Positions 1-31,811 of a DNA stretch of 64,000 bases are shown here, piece after piece. The notes beneath the pieces are model-generated. The model was not told the origin of the DNA. It did not search any database and saw only the letters and a program-made list of their open reading frames with translations. Source of the DNA: Cliona cf. orientalis (Eukaryota; Porifera; Demospongiae; Clionaida; Clionaidae); the NCBI GenBank assembly GCA_963930775.1, contig OZ005700.1, positions 6,210,609-6,274,608 of the forward strand, in the 5' to 3' direction. Made by a program: the position numbers and the translations under genes. Each line of letters begins with the position of its first letter. Positions within the stretch are counted from its first letter, which is position 1.

Positions 1-1724
1 GTCCCAACATTTTTCACCTCTCCAGGTGTCTGAATGAAAGCAAAGTGATGATAAATAAGTGGTAAAAGTGGGTGTGATTGGTAATTACGCATGCAAATCT
101 GGGGGAGGTTTCCACAGTCTCTGTTAATTGTGCTTGCCTCTTTGTGAATGTGCCAGGATTCAAGTAAACACCTTGAATGCCAGCTCCCTAGTCAGTCTGG
201 TGCTGATGTCCCCATGCATGCATACTCCGCAATAGTGGAAAGATTCTTATCTGGGTGGGTGGAAATACGCACAGATATTTCCTGTATCAGTTATATTTAT
301 TACATACAAAATTCATATTAGTTGTATTGGTCACATTGTTGCCGTATCAGCAGTGTTGAATGTTAAACATTGAAAGTAGGGAGTGCTTTTTGCTCACACA
401 GTGAGTTGCTATGTCAGTCTACTTTGGCTTGATTCTTGTTGCATAAGTTAGAGAAATAATTTAAGGTGCGATCATGATCATACTTAGCCACATGTATTGG
501 TCTACTATGATATTATAGTCACTACCACATGCATATGTGTTTGAGACACTTATTCAGCCACCCCTATCGAGATTACAATATACTCTTGACACTACCCACT
601 GCAGGCCATGTGCTTTTTGCTCATGCAATACATAGGTACAATACACAGGCTACTACAGCTCTCATGTTCGTATAGCTAGATAGATGCAGATCCAGCAGAG
701 CAGATTATAACTAGAGCTCTATAGAGCACATACCCCATGTGCTCTAGCTCTGTATCCACTGTATATCGCTTACTTAGTATTGCAACACACTCTGCTGCAT
801 AGCTGTTTTTATGACTTGACGATCCTTTCCAACATTGAGCTTGAGCATGCGTAGTCGATCAGCATAGTAAAGAGTGGGTGTGGTTGATAAACTGCAGGCA
901 TGCTAAACAGAAAATGCACGATTTGTGGCACTAGTAAGCCTATTTGAGCAATTAAAAGCACGTACAAACCAGTTTTTCACCGATATCTACCAATTGATTG
1001 TACTTACAGCATATACAGATGCCTAGAACGCGAGATCTGGCGATTTTGGTGCCGACGATGACGACGACAACAACGACAACAGCAATGACAGACAGACAAA
1101 CCGATTGCTTTACTCCTTGCGCATGCACGTGGGGTAATTATTGAAAGTTGCCCTGACACTATGTCAGACCAACACCAATGTTGGCCGGACATGATCTGAC
1201 ATCAAGTTATATAATAATTATTACGGTAGTGGTGTACCACAAAGTGAGCGTTCAATACTATTCATGGGGAACACCTGCTCACTTAGTAGTACAATGAGTC
1301 TGGCTATAGTATAAACTTTGCACTACAGTACACACTATACTATTGTACTGTGTATTGTGAACGGCCATACTGTCCATTCAGAAGATCAATCAATCGGACA
1401 TGTGACCTTTTGACCCGGAAAACGGCCAACCGTAATAATCTGCTCTGTGCAGTGTGCAGGGTATGTGCCCTATATACAGCTCTAATTTTTTGCATTCGTA
1501 ACAATATAGGGCAATGAACTTATGATATTGTAATTCTACTATGATAATATTACCCAACCAAAGCTGATATTGATAACCTCTTACTATTACGCACCATTTA
1601 CTATAGTATTATTATAGCTATTGAATACACATTTTGGCATATTTCAAGTAGCTAGACCCCTCTCCCTTGGGTCCTTTTCTCACATGCAACAGCATATTGA
1701 CATGAATTTCTTACATATGTACAG
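1..1724. other. Non-coding or upstream intron sequence, no gene recognised
   Basis: I see no convincing exon here. The stretch is AT-rich. About 705-840 and 1015-1140 resemble 8675-8880 (the shared phrases begin AACTAGAG and AGATGCCTAGAA), so it carries fragments of a dispersed repeat. The first supportable exon of the downstream gene starts at 1725 in phase 0 without an ATG, so earlier exons of that gene lie here unrecognised or outside the window. Confidence 0.5.
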
Positions 1725-22964
<21,240 letters not shown>

Positions 22965-23622
22965 TGATACTCACCAACTATAGTATGTAACTGTACTAAA
23001 ACCATTGAGTACTATTGTACACTATTATTATTTTGGATAATGTAGTTAGTAGATCTATCCCTACAAATTGTGTAATCATGTTGATATTATAATATCAACC
23101 TTCAATAGTTAATGATGACTTAAATTACATGTGGTAACTCCGAAGAGCCAAATTTTTTTTACTAACGTAATACACTTGCAGTCTGATTCTTTTGGTTGTT
23201 TACTGCCTGAGGCCCTATAATATAGTGAATCCCTCTCCCAATTGCTTACTTTAGTGTGCTGTTGGCTTGAAGTTGTCTAGGATAAACTGAAAGCAATTGT
23301 ACAATGACCGCTTCCTTGTTTTGTAACCCATACTGAAAACTCCTAAACAGCATATCCTGCATGGTAGCTATGCTTTGCTCTGTAACACGGGTTGTTAGTC
23401 ACGTAGATGGTGTGTAATGTATAACAGACTTTGCATGCTAGTGTATGGTTTTAAAACTGTACTATAGTGCACATGAATTATGATGCAGAAACTGTACTGG
23501 TAAGATTAAATTGCAGATTAGATAGCTGTTCAGGTAACTGTGGACAGATACTACCATAGATATTCGTACGCGTACATACTGAGTATAGCCATAGATTTTA
23601 AAGTGAGCAATAGCTAACAGCG
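22965..23622. other. Intergenic, no feature recognised
   Basis: AT-rich spacer between the Deltex stop and the adaptor-like gene. It should hold the 3' UTR of the first and the promoter of the second; I see no clear TATA motif or repeat. Confidence 0.5.
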
Positions 23623-24697
23623 ATGATGGTTAGTGGTGGGCAAGTTCTTCATACAGTACTCCATTTCTTCTACCTGCTCCTTATACAATCATCAGGTAAG
23701 AAGATCATTCAATTGCATTGCAGTGATAGATTATTATACACTTCAATCCTATACCACAGGCATAAGTTATAAACTGTATATTGGAGCTGTGATATCGGCG
23801 CTGATCTTATTTATTATTGCAGTAGTGGTCACCTGGTAAGTCAATAATAATAATAATGTCCCATGTGGCCAGTGTCTGCCTACGTTTATTTTTTATGCTA
23901 GTAGCCAGTGGCATAGTGTGGTTTGTAAAATTATGGCCAAGGATATAAACACAAGCTAAACTATGATAATATCACAAGGCCTGAAGACTGTCATAATTTC
24001 CCATAGACTTGTAGATATACCTGCATGGATACACTGATTCTGAGGGTATTCCACTACATGGCTGTCTTCTATGTGTTATGAGTTAAATTTTATCGATTGG
24101 CATGAAAATTGAAAAATTAGCTATAGTTAATTGATTTTCTGTTCTATATATTTACTTGACAGTTTGGTTACGTGGAGACATGGTTCTGGAAAAGCGCTGG
24201 TCATTGTTCGAAAGGGAAGAGGATTGGGATTCTCCGACCGCCAGATAGCAGTGTGTGCCCAGGCCACTGTCCACAAGCCCCCTGGCAGGGTTCGCTCCAG
24301 CAGCGCCCAAGCACCTGTCAAGAAGAGGACAAAGAAAGAAAAGGAGAATATTCAACGAAGTTTGGCTCTTGGATTCAGAAAGAGTAAGAGCTTAACCAAC
24401 CTGGCAGCTGCTGCTTTTGATCTAGACACTAATCCCTTCGGCTCTGAACAAGTGCGTCGCAACAAAAAGTCGATGAGTGCCAGTTGTAGTGCCCTGGACC
24501 TCCCTCTGCCTCCTAGGCCTGTTAAAATGTCCACTCTTTACGAAGACCAGGACCAGAGGAAAAGTGCTTTCCTTAATGTACAGAATATTGCCTATACAAC
24601 TAACGAGGAGCTCGAGCTTTCCTCCAGACCTCCCTGTCCCCCACCCTACTCCGCAACCCCTCAGGGTCCCGTCTATGAGCAGCTAGACCTGGTTTAG
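23623..24697 (+). CDS. Small transmembrane adaptor-like protein (227 aa)
   Basis: Three exons: 23623-23695, 23760-23835, 24163-24697, phases 1 and 2, TAG stop. The N-terminal signal-like stretch (HTVLHFFYLLLIQSS) is followed after only about 8 residues by a transmembrane segment (GAVISALILFIIAVVVTW) with a Cys right at the inner face and basic residues after it, leaving almost no ectodomain. The roughly 180-residue tail has basic clusters (KKRTKKEKE), prolines, a PPPY motif (WW-domain ligand), tyrosine motifs STLYEDQ, IAYTTNEEL and VYEQL, and a C-terminal DLV that could bind PDZ domains. This layout recalls transmembrane adaptors such as LAT or PAG, but there is no sequence homology I can name. 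It converges with the INPP5F 3' copy. A broken copy lies at 38200-38600. Confidence 0.75.
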
Positions 24698-25566
24698 TCA
24701 ACATTTCCTACATGCAATGAACTTTCACAACACTTGCTTTGTGTAGCATGTTTAATGTTCACTTACATTACTATGCTAGTGCTCATAATAATTGTGTATT
24801 ATTTATGGTTCTATGTATACTGTTGCATGATCATGATAACATGGTAGGTATTCCCAATGTCCTAATGATGTGTAAACAACTGAAGATATCACATGATAGC
24901 AACTGTAATGCTTTTCCTGTGAAAATTTAATGATACTGTGGGTGTCCTCTTCTTTCTGTAAAGCTTAAGGTGATTACACAGGAGCTGGTGGAGGGGAGGT
25001 GAAATGGGTGGCTAGCCCCACCCCCTCCCCTCAACGAAAATCCTGTATACTTACAGCTATCACTAAACTGTTTTGTTGTAGCTGGGTTATTATTACTACG
25101 TCATCACCACTAATTACAAGTACACTAGATACTCATGTTCTTTGTTGACCCCATGGCAGTTGCATTATCATCATAACTGTATAGATTATTTGAAAGCATG
25201 CAACCAGAGGTGGCTGACTTGCTAGGGTATGCTATTGACAACAGATTTCATACTACCATATTATTATCCCTGAAGTCCAATACAGTTGGGGTCCAAAATC
25301 CTGCAATTCCACTATCGGATTTTGGACCCCAACTGTATTGGACTTTCAAAGTGGACAAATAATCGAGATCTCGCATTAAGCATCAAGTTTCTTTATATAT
25401 ATACCCCTCGATCATCAACATGTGTCCTTAATTGCAATTATAATTTTGATTCAATCACAGATTATCAATAAATATAATAATATTACACATTAAATTTTGG
25501 CACTCAATGGCATGATTGGAATTGAATAAAAGCCATGATAATAATTATTATTCTATTATAAAAAAA
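24698..25566. other. Convergent intergenic region with a hairpin element
   Basis: 3' UTR sequence of the adaptor gene, then spacer. A hairpin at about 25276-25346 has AATACAGTTGGGGTCCAAAA facing its exact complement. One arm of a related element survives in copy B near 39505-39530. No gene seen. Confidence 0.6.
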
Positions 25567-28500
25567 TCACACTGCTTTGAGGATTAAAAATGTAGTTTTT
25601 GAATTTTCCATGGCCTTTTGCCGCTTGAGTTCTTCCTCTGAGGGTTCATTTTGAGGAGAACGCTGTCTTATCCTCCTTGAGTTATCCGGGGAGCTGCTAA
25701 AGCGCCGTCTCACCGACTTACCCAAAGACTGTGACTGACTCTGGCTAGCGTTCGAATCAGAGTCACCATTCTGGTGAGGCTTTGATGAAGAAGGTCTTAG
25801 TTTGTTCATGGGTGGCTTCAAACTGTTCATAGTTTGAAGAAACTTGCCCTTGAATTGTGCGAATTTCCCTCCAGTGCTAGACTCTGAATTCCTTCTAGAT
25901 TTGTTTTGCTCATCGCCCGATTTTTCTGTGTCAGTTTCACTTTGATTGCGATTAGCAGTGTCTCCCAAACTGTGATCACTCAGTGGATTGGTAGCTGACA
26001 CTCTCTTCTTTCCTACTGTGGAAAACTCTGTCATCTCGATCTCTGAGTCTGAGCCTGATTCTCCACTCTCCAGCGGGTGGAAGTGGACTAGCTTGGATGA
26101 GATTTGCCTCAGTGGGCTCTTAGGGGATGCTACTGAAGTGGGAGATGTCACAACCTCATTGTTGACGTTGGAGATGAGATCGTCGAAGCTGTGGCTGAAG
26201 GCGTGAGAGAGTGGAGATCGAACAGAGAGCTTGGGCGAGCTGGGTAGTGAGTTGGAAGGCTCCTCTTCCTCTTCCTCCTGCATTTCTTGTTCTTCAACCA
26301 CTTTATCCAACCTCTGTTGGGAACTCTGTAGAAGTAAATGGTCATCATTATAACAAGAATTCAGTTGTGCGGTGTGTGGTCTGTCCTTCCATCAGTAATG
26401 GAAGGTCAGCGGAAATGACTAAACAATGAGATAGAAGACGCTGTATTATATCTCTGGCCAATGCATGAACGATTAAGCTAAAACTAAGCGATCCATGTCA
26501 GCGACAGTTATGGTACTAGCTATATTATTATTACAGGCACTAAAATTAGCTTCTTGTACGAAAAAGGCAACAATGGACACCTACGTACTATGACCCTTTC
26601 ATAGTTGCAAGGTGTGATCTTTCGCTGCCCTGATTTCTCTATGCAGGTGTGTAACTACACGATGCACACAATAAAATTAATATTTGGGTGCAGCATCTGG
26701 TGAGGGAAGTGAGCCCCCTATTTAATATCAAGTATGAATACGTATTCCACTTTGTGTATAATATTATAATATTATTATTCAACCTGCCCAAAATTAATGG
26801 TCTTGTTATTGATAAGGACAATTCACCTAGACCAAGGGCTCATCAAGCTGCTCAATAAGAATGAACTACATAATTATTATACAATGCAATTGTGTGCATA
26901 TACACTATTAATTTTGGTTATCGCTAGGGGAATACATGCCCTTTCACATAAAAAGCAAAGCCAACATCTATAGGACACAATCACTGCTTACTGTTTTGGT
27001 TCCACTCTCTTTGCTCCGGTTGAGCAAGCTGTCAGGTTCCACTAGATGAATGATCCCAGGGTGAGGCAGGCTCTTCTTTCTGCACATGATCACATCATGA
27101 CATTGCTATACACATTTCAGAATGAGTGCGGCTTACTTGTTCAGCCGCTGCTCTTGGATGATGATCGTAGGCTGCACAAACTCCAGAGCAGAAGCAATGC
27201 TCAGCAAAATACCTACAAAGATAAGACACAAAATTAATAATTAAAATGTAACATCTCTTCAAGTAACTACAGGTGGAATGTAACTAAGGATTACAGGGCA
27301 TTGCACATGTACAACAATAATAATTATAAGATATTGGGTCAAAGCACAACCCAGTGTATCATAGTCCGATGTATGCATGCACCCACATGTCATGTATGTG
27401 CACGAAAGGAGCCTGATTCATGAACCCACAATATATATTTGGATGATATGATAGCAACAATATAGGTAGCAAGGCACCTTTGTCCTCATCCATGGAGGTG
27501 AAATTGATTGTTTTGAGTGTGAAGTACCTCTGCATATCGTCCACCAGTGAGTAGAAGATCCTCATGTACAACCTCTTTGAGCTACGCAAGATCATACCCA
27601 GTGTACCTGCAGCAACGATTGATATGCAGTACGTGACTAGAGATGGACATATACTATGTACAACGTACAGTGTACATGTACTAAACCCAACTGTTACGTA
27701 GAAGTACAAAATGTGTTGCAACTTGTGACCCACGATATCAATGTTTACAGCAGAATGTAAACAGAAAATGAAAGTTCATTGTAGTGTACTCCTAGGTGAG
27801 ACACCTGGAGAATTCTTAACAGCTGGGTTGCTTTAATTAGGATATTCCATTGCAGATCTTTTCAATCTTATCCATAGGTATTCTGATGAAACGTACAACT
27901 GTATCCATTTCACTGTTGTAGCTGTGGGGAAAGAAGTCATACTTATTGACAAGATCTAGGTGCAATGTAAGATATTAATAACAATTCGGAAAGCAGCAAT
28001 CTTATGCAATGGCCATTTGATAGCTACCACTATTGAAGGGGAAATGCATCTACCATAATAGTCAAGGGTGATAATTTTCTTTGTGGTTGACTTGACAGTC
28101 ACAAAAATTTCCACCTAAGAAAATTAATGCCTCTATAGCTATGTACTAGTGCACACCGAAGCTATTAAGGTGAGGGGTGTGGCCAAAAATACTGTTCCCA
28201 GTGCACTGTAGCGATTGCTATTGATATCAATCTGGTGGGACCTTCGATGTAGAAGTGGCTCAGTGATAAAGATTTTAAGCTAGTATAGGTCACACCCTGC
28301 AAGATCAAGAGTGTGTATTGGTTACTAGCTAGCCACCAGCGCAATGTTTCACACTTGCTACAAAATCAGATTAATTCTGAGGGGTTTTCATCCAATTTTC
28401 CATGAAATTATTGGCTTCAACAAGTGCCCGCAATAGGGTATGTATGTGCCCCACCACATGAAGGTAAGGGTTAACAGTAGGGGTAGGTAAATTATACCGG

Positions 28501-29095
28501 CATAATTTTGAGCTGTGTGAGCATTACTTTTGAGAATTATGCTAACATTATAGGCATCAACTGGCATAATTTTGAGAATTTTAGGGCACACATTGTCAAT
28601 TGCAAGTAGCTGTTAGCTAATAATTGATCTTGTCACAACGCCTGGACTTGACTCGTAAAGGATTGATGATGGACAATCAGCTGGTACCCACTTTCGAATC
28701 CGAACACATATAAAATTGAAATGCCTGCACTCAGTCGGTTCAACTTGAGCATAATGGGCAATGTATTGGGAATTATAGGTGCACTTCTGGAGGATTTTTG
28801 AGCATTTGAGAATAGCATTATAGGCTAAAAAATTAGAATAATTTACCAGGATTTCACTCAGTGAGGCCGAGGGGAGGAAGCTTCCCTGCTTCACAACAAA
28901 CCACAAAATCAATTAACTAGCTAGCTAGAACTTCATTTTCATAACAAAATTACATGAAAGCTCTCAAGCAATTAATTGGTGTGCTACCCACTCATTTATG
29001 TTTCCACCCCAAATGTTTGTCGAAACCCTGGTTAGGATAGAGGTCACCACACATCCACGGCACTTCTGGATCACGTCCGTCACATCCTGTGGTAA
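25567..29095 (-). pseudogene. Truncated copy of the INPP5F 3' end
   Basis: Counterparts of INPP5F exons 19-23 are present: last exon 26325-25567 (intact frame, ends LILKAV), 27079-26992, 27212-27137, 27606-27478 and about 27930-27860. The copy of exon 19 lacks about 10 bases that include its splice donor. Of the exon 18 counterpart only the 5' 65 bases remain (about 29095-29030); the rest is replaced by an inserted element (28380-29040). Exons 1-17, including the phosphatase domain, are absent. The last exon keeps an open frame and near-identity to the parent, so the copy is recent or the frame has not had time to decay. Confidence 0.82.
28380..29040. mobile_element. Inserted inverted-end element in copy A
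   Basis: The left end GGGGTTTTCATCCAATTTTC and the right end CGAAACCCTGG fit the GGGTTTCATCC...GAAACCCTGG ends of a shorter element at about 48352-48592; TTTCCACCCCAAATGTTTGT is shared with a near copy there. It has replaced most of the INPP5F exon 18 copy. Confidence 0.6.
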
Positions 29096-29424
29096 AAAAC
29101 ATGTAGCTACACTATAACAGCTGGGTGAACTACATATAGCTACTGTTACAAAAAGTTACAGCCACAGTGACAACAGCTGAAAATGTTAGCTAATTAGTAG
29201 CCCTGTGCTCTACCGGGTAGTTACTACTAAAATACATCAAGAGCTGTAGCGGCTACTGTTGAAGTTATGGAAGGTTGGTGTAGTGGGAAGCTTATAAAGA
29301 TGGATAGCTACCTACATGATCCAACTTGCAGAAACAGCAACTATAATATCATGATCATTATTAGCTAATAATTTTAAATCCTGCTCATCTCCATGCATGT
29401 GATCTTCAGTAACAATGAATGCAC

Positions 29425-29985
29425 TTGAGTGCAGAACCCTCACCGCTACATGCATGCATGACTCATGCGCATGTATAGCATGGTTCACTTATTATGCTCA
29501 GTGTTCAATATCAGGAATATTGAACTACATACCCTGCACCTGAACATGGTTATGATGGTTATGGTACTGTTCAAGTCTCTTCAGAGTCAGTGCATCATCT
29601 AGAAGTAGGGGAAAGGCACCTGGCTATGTCACTATACAAACTGAAAGCTTCTGTGACAACCTAAACTGAATTACTATGCACTTGAGAGCCGCTACCTGTT
29701 TACACTGTCACTTCACTGACAACTGACCAGCAAGCACAAGTAATCAGTCATGTAGCTGAGGTAAGAGCCATGTAAACACAGACTGGCAACAGCTGCACAC
29801 TACTACACCACTGGGCACATGGGGCAGGACATTTAATACATGACCACTATTCCTTTGTGTCCGAATGCGTACTTTCTCTCAGACGACCCTTACCATTTAG
29901 CATAGGAGGGTTGCGACGGACGGACAAAAATCGCCACTGAAACGATTGCAGTAACCCCTCCGCCTACGCTTTGCGGCGAGGGTTA
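29425..29985. mobile_element. AACCCTC-family element in copy A
   Basis: Left AACCCTCACCGC and right GCGGCGAGGGTT are inverted ends (one mismatch here, perfect in copy B at 44204-44746). The element is collinear in both segmental copies and its right end coincides with the end of the duplication. Confidence 0.75.
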
Positions 29986-30041
29986 ATAATAGTTGTTATG
30001 TGTTGCATGGTAGGCTTTAATTATAGCGTTTCTCAGGCTGC

Positions 30042-30106
30042 TATAGGTCTCGTGCCCAGCCTCTTTTTCCGCGTGCGATAAAGAGGCTGGGCACGAGACT
30101 ACTATA
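30042..30106. mobile_element. TAGTCTCG-type hairpin element
   Basis: GGTCTCGTGCCCAGCCTCTT and its perfect complement AAGAGGCTGGGCACGAGACT enclose a short loop. Confidence 0.75.
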
Positions 30107-30127
30107 ATATATTGTTGCTGAGCCAGC

Positions 30128-30343
30128 TAGTCTCGTTCCCAGACCCCATCACGCACGCGAGGAAAGGGTCTGGGGACATTGGAGGCCTTTTCTTGGTCGT
30201 GCGCACCATCACGTGACTGCACGTGCTCCAATACAAACCTATGCAAATAATCACATGATTGCTGAGCTTGCAGAACCAAGAATCAGCGCCAATGTCCCCA
30301 GACCCTTTCCTCCTTTTGGGGGTGGGGTCTGGGGACGAGACTA
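30128..30343. mobile_element. TAGTCTCG-type hairpin element, nested form
   Basis: TAGTCTCGTTCCCAGACCCC at the left faces GGGGTCTGGGGACGAGACTA at the right. Inside, GGGTCTGGGGACATTGG and CCAATGTCCCCAGACCC form a second inverted pair, so two hairpins are nested. Confidence 0.75.
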
Positions 30344-31554
30344 TGAGCCAGCAGCGCAGGAAAGAGTTTGTACCCCGCCCCTTTCAGTAAAATTATATAC
30401 GCCCACACAATCGCAGCGAACTGTCGATCGTCTGCCCAGAGCCCATCCGTCGGATGCATCGTACGATCGATCGTAGACGTAGATCTACAGTAGGGATTAC
30501 GGACCTCCAAATTTCACTAGTTTTTACCGCGAAACTTCACCTAGTGGGATATCAATGTTCGAGCATCAGAAGGTAGCTCTCCATCCAACGGCGCTTGTAA
30601 CGCAATCGTAGGCAAAACCGTTACGAAGCCACACCCACCCGTCCATAGAAATTTAATACAAGCAAAAATGGAGCTAGCGGCGATTCCGCGCGACCCTCGA
30701 TAGATAGCTTTCAGTCTACACGTAGACCCCAAAATTTAATTTCTGCTGACGTCAGCAAAAATGTGCTGAGTGTGCACAGCACATTCAGGGTCACTGTATG
30801 CTGGCCTTCATACAGCCAAGTGAAAGTGTCCAGATTAGCGGTTTAGAGGCTTTGCAGTCAGAGGAAGGATGGATATTTATTATGAGTCACTCTAAGTTCT
30901 GAATAGTGTCGTCGATCAGGCTACAAGGAGGCAAACGCACACAAACGAAGGTAAGTGTCTGGGGCCAACTTCAATTTTTGTACGATTTTGGGGTGGCGGT
31001 TTTTTACGCCACGCCGGTGTGTTTAGAATGTTTATAAGTTTGGAAGGAACGTACACTTTTCTCTAGAAGTTTCTCTATTATACAGGTGGAGAATTATGGC
31101 CGTCTAAAATCTTCAAAAACTTAGGTGAAATCAAGTCGACCGTTTGTGTACGATTGCCTTACCAGATGGCTACCCTTCAAATCCAAGAAAACAACTACCC
31201 ATAAAACATTATCTCTGTTATGATATCAATTGGACTTACAGTTTTATCATGATGGCAGCTTTTGTACAGCCATTATTCGATTTTTGTTTAGTTTTTGTCA
31301 ACTTGAATTTTTGTACGATTTTGGGGTGGGCCACGCCGAGTTCTGGCGTTCCGTATACCTTCATTCCCACGAGTTCTTCAAGAAATACGAGTGTTGAAGG
31401 CTAACTCTGTCTAGTCAGCTTGTAAATAGCGTACAAACCTTTGATAAAACTGGACTCTGTAGCCATTTTTTGGCGGGAAGGCCGCGTGCAGCTGGAATTA
31501 AAATTGGCCGAACCCCGGGGGTCTTCGTGGATCGTGAATATCTCGGCTCTGGCT

Positions 31555-31646
31555 TAGTCTCGTAAACCAGACCCCTATTCGCCACGCGCGCGCTGGTGAT
31601 GAAATACACCCAGCGCTGCGGAATAGGGGTCTGGTTTACGAGACTA
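31555..31646. mobile_element. TAGTCTCG-type hairpin element
   Basis: TAGTCTCGTAAACCAGACCC and CTATTC on the left are perfectly complementary to the right arm ending TCTGGTTTACGAGACTA. The loop is GC-rich. It interrupts a copy of the 22081-22520 repeat: TCTCGGCTCTGGCT precedes it and GGCTCTGGCTAGGA follows. Confidence 0.8.
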
Positions 31647-31811
31647 GGCTCTGGCTAGGAATACTTTCATAAAATAAATTACACTAGATAGCTCAATGAA
31701 AAACCGTCTACATGCACAAGAGGTCTTGGAGGTCCGTAATCGCTATCTACAGCGGCGCGCGCCGCTGACCGCAGTACCGTAAGCGCTAGCACTGCAAGGA
31801 CATTATTCAAG

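Larger units (their letters stand above)
24298..29985. repeat. Segmental duplication, copy A
   Basis: Collinear with 38200-44746 at high identity. Homology starts at CAGCAGCGCCCAAGCACC inside exon 3 of the adaptor gene, passes through the 3' UTRs and the last INPP5F exons, and ends at an AACCCTC-type element whose right end is GCGGCGAGGGTTAA. Differences are small indels plus separate insertions in each copy. Confidence 0.9.
29986..31811. other. Repeat-rich spacer upstream of the Roc-Death gene
   Basis: It holds three TAGTCTCG-type hairpins (30042-30106, 30128-30343, 31555-31646), two pieces of the repeat also at 22081-22520 (30490-30760, 31480-31740, the first inverted), and a direct repeat around TTTTTGTACGATTTTGGGGT at about 30976 and 31311. 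No gene recognised. Confidence 0.65.

Noticed and set aside
24127..24355. Minus-strand ORFs opposite the adaptor gene
   Set aside because: Shadows of the adaptor exon; the plus strand has phase-consistent splicing and sensible motifs.
28613..28912. Minus-strand ORFs at 28.6-28.9 kb
   Set aside because: They lie within the element inserted into the broken INPP5F copy; no family resemblance.
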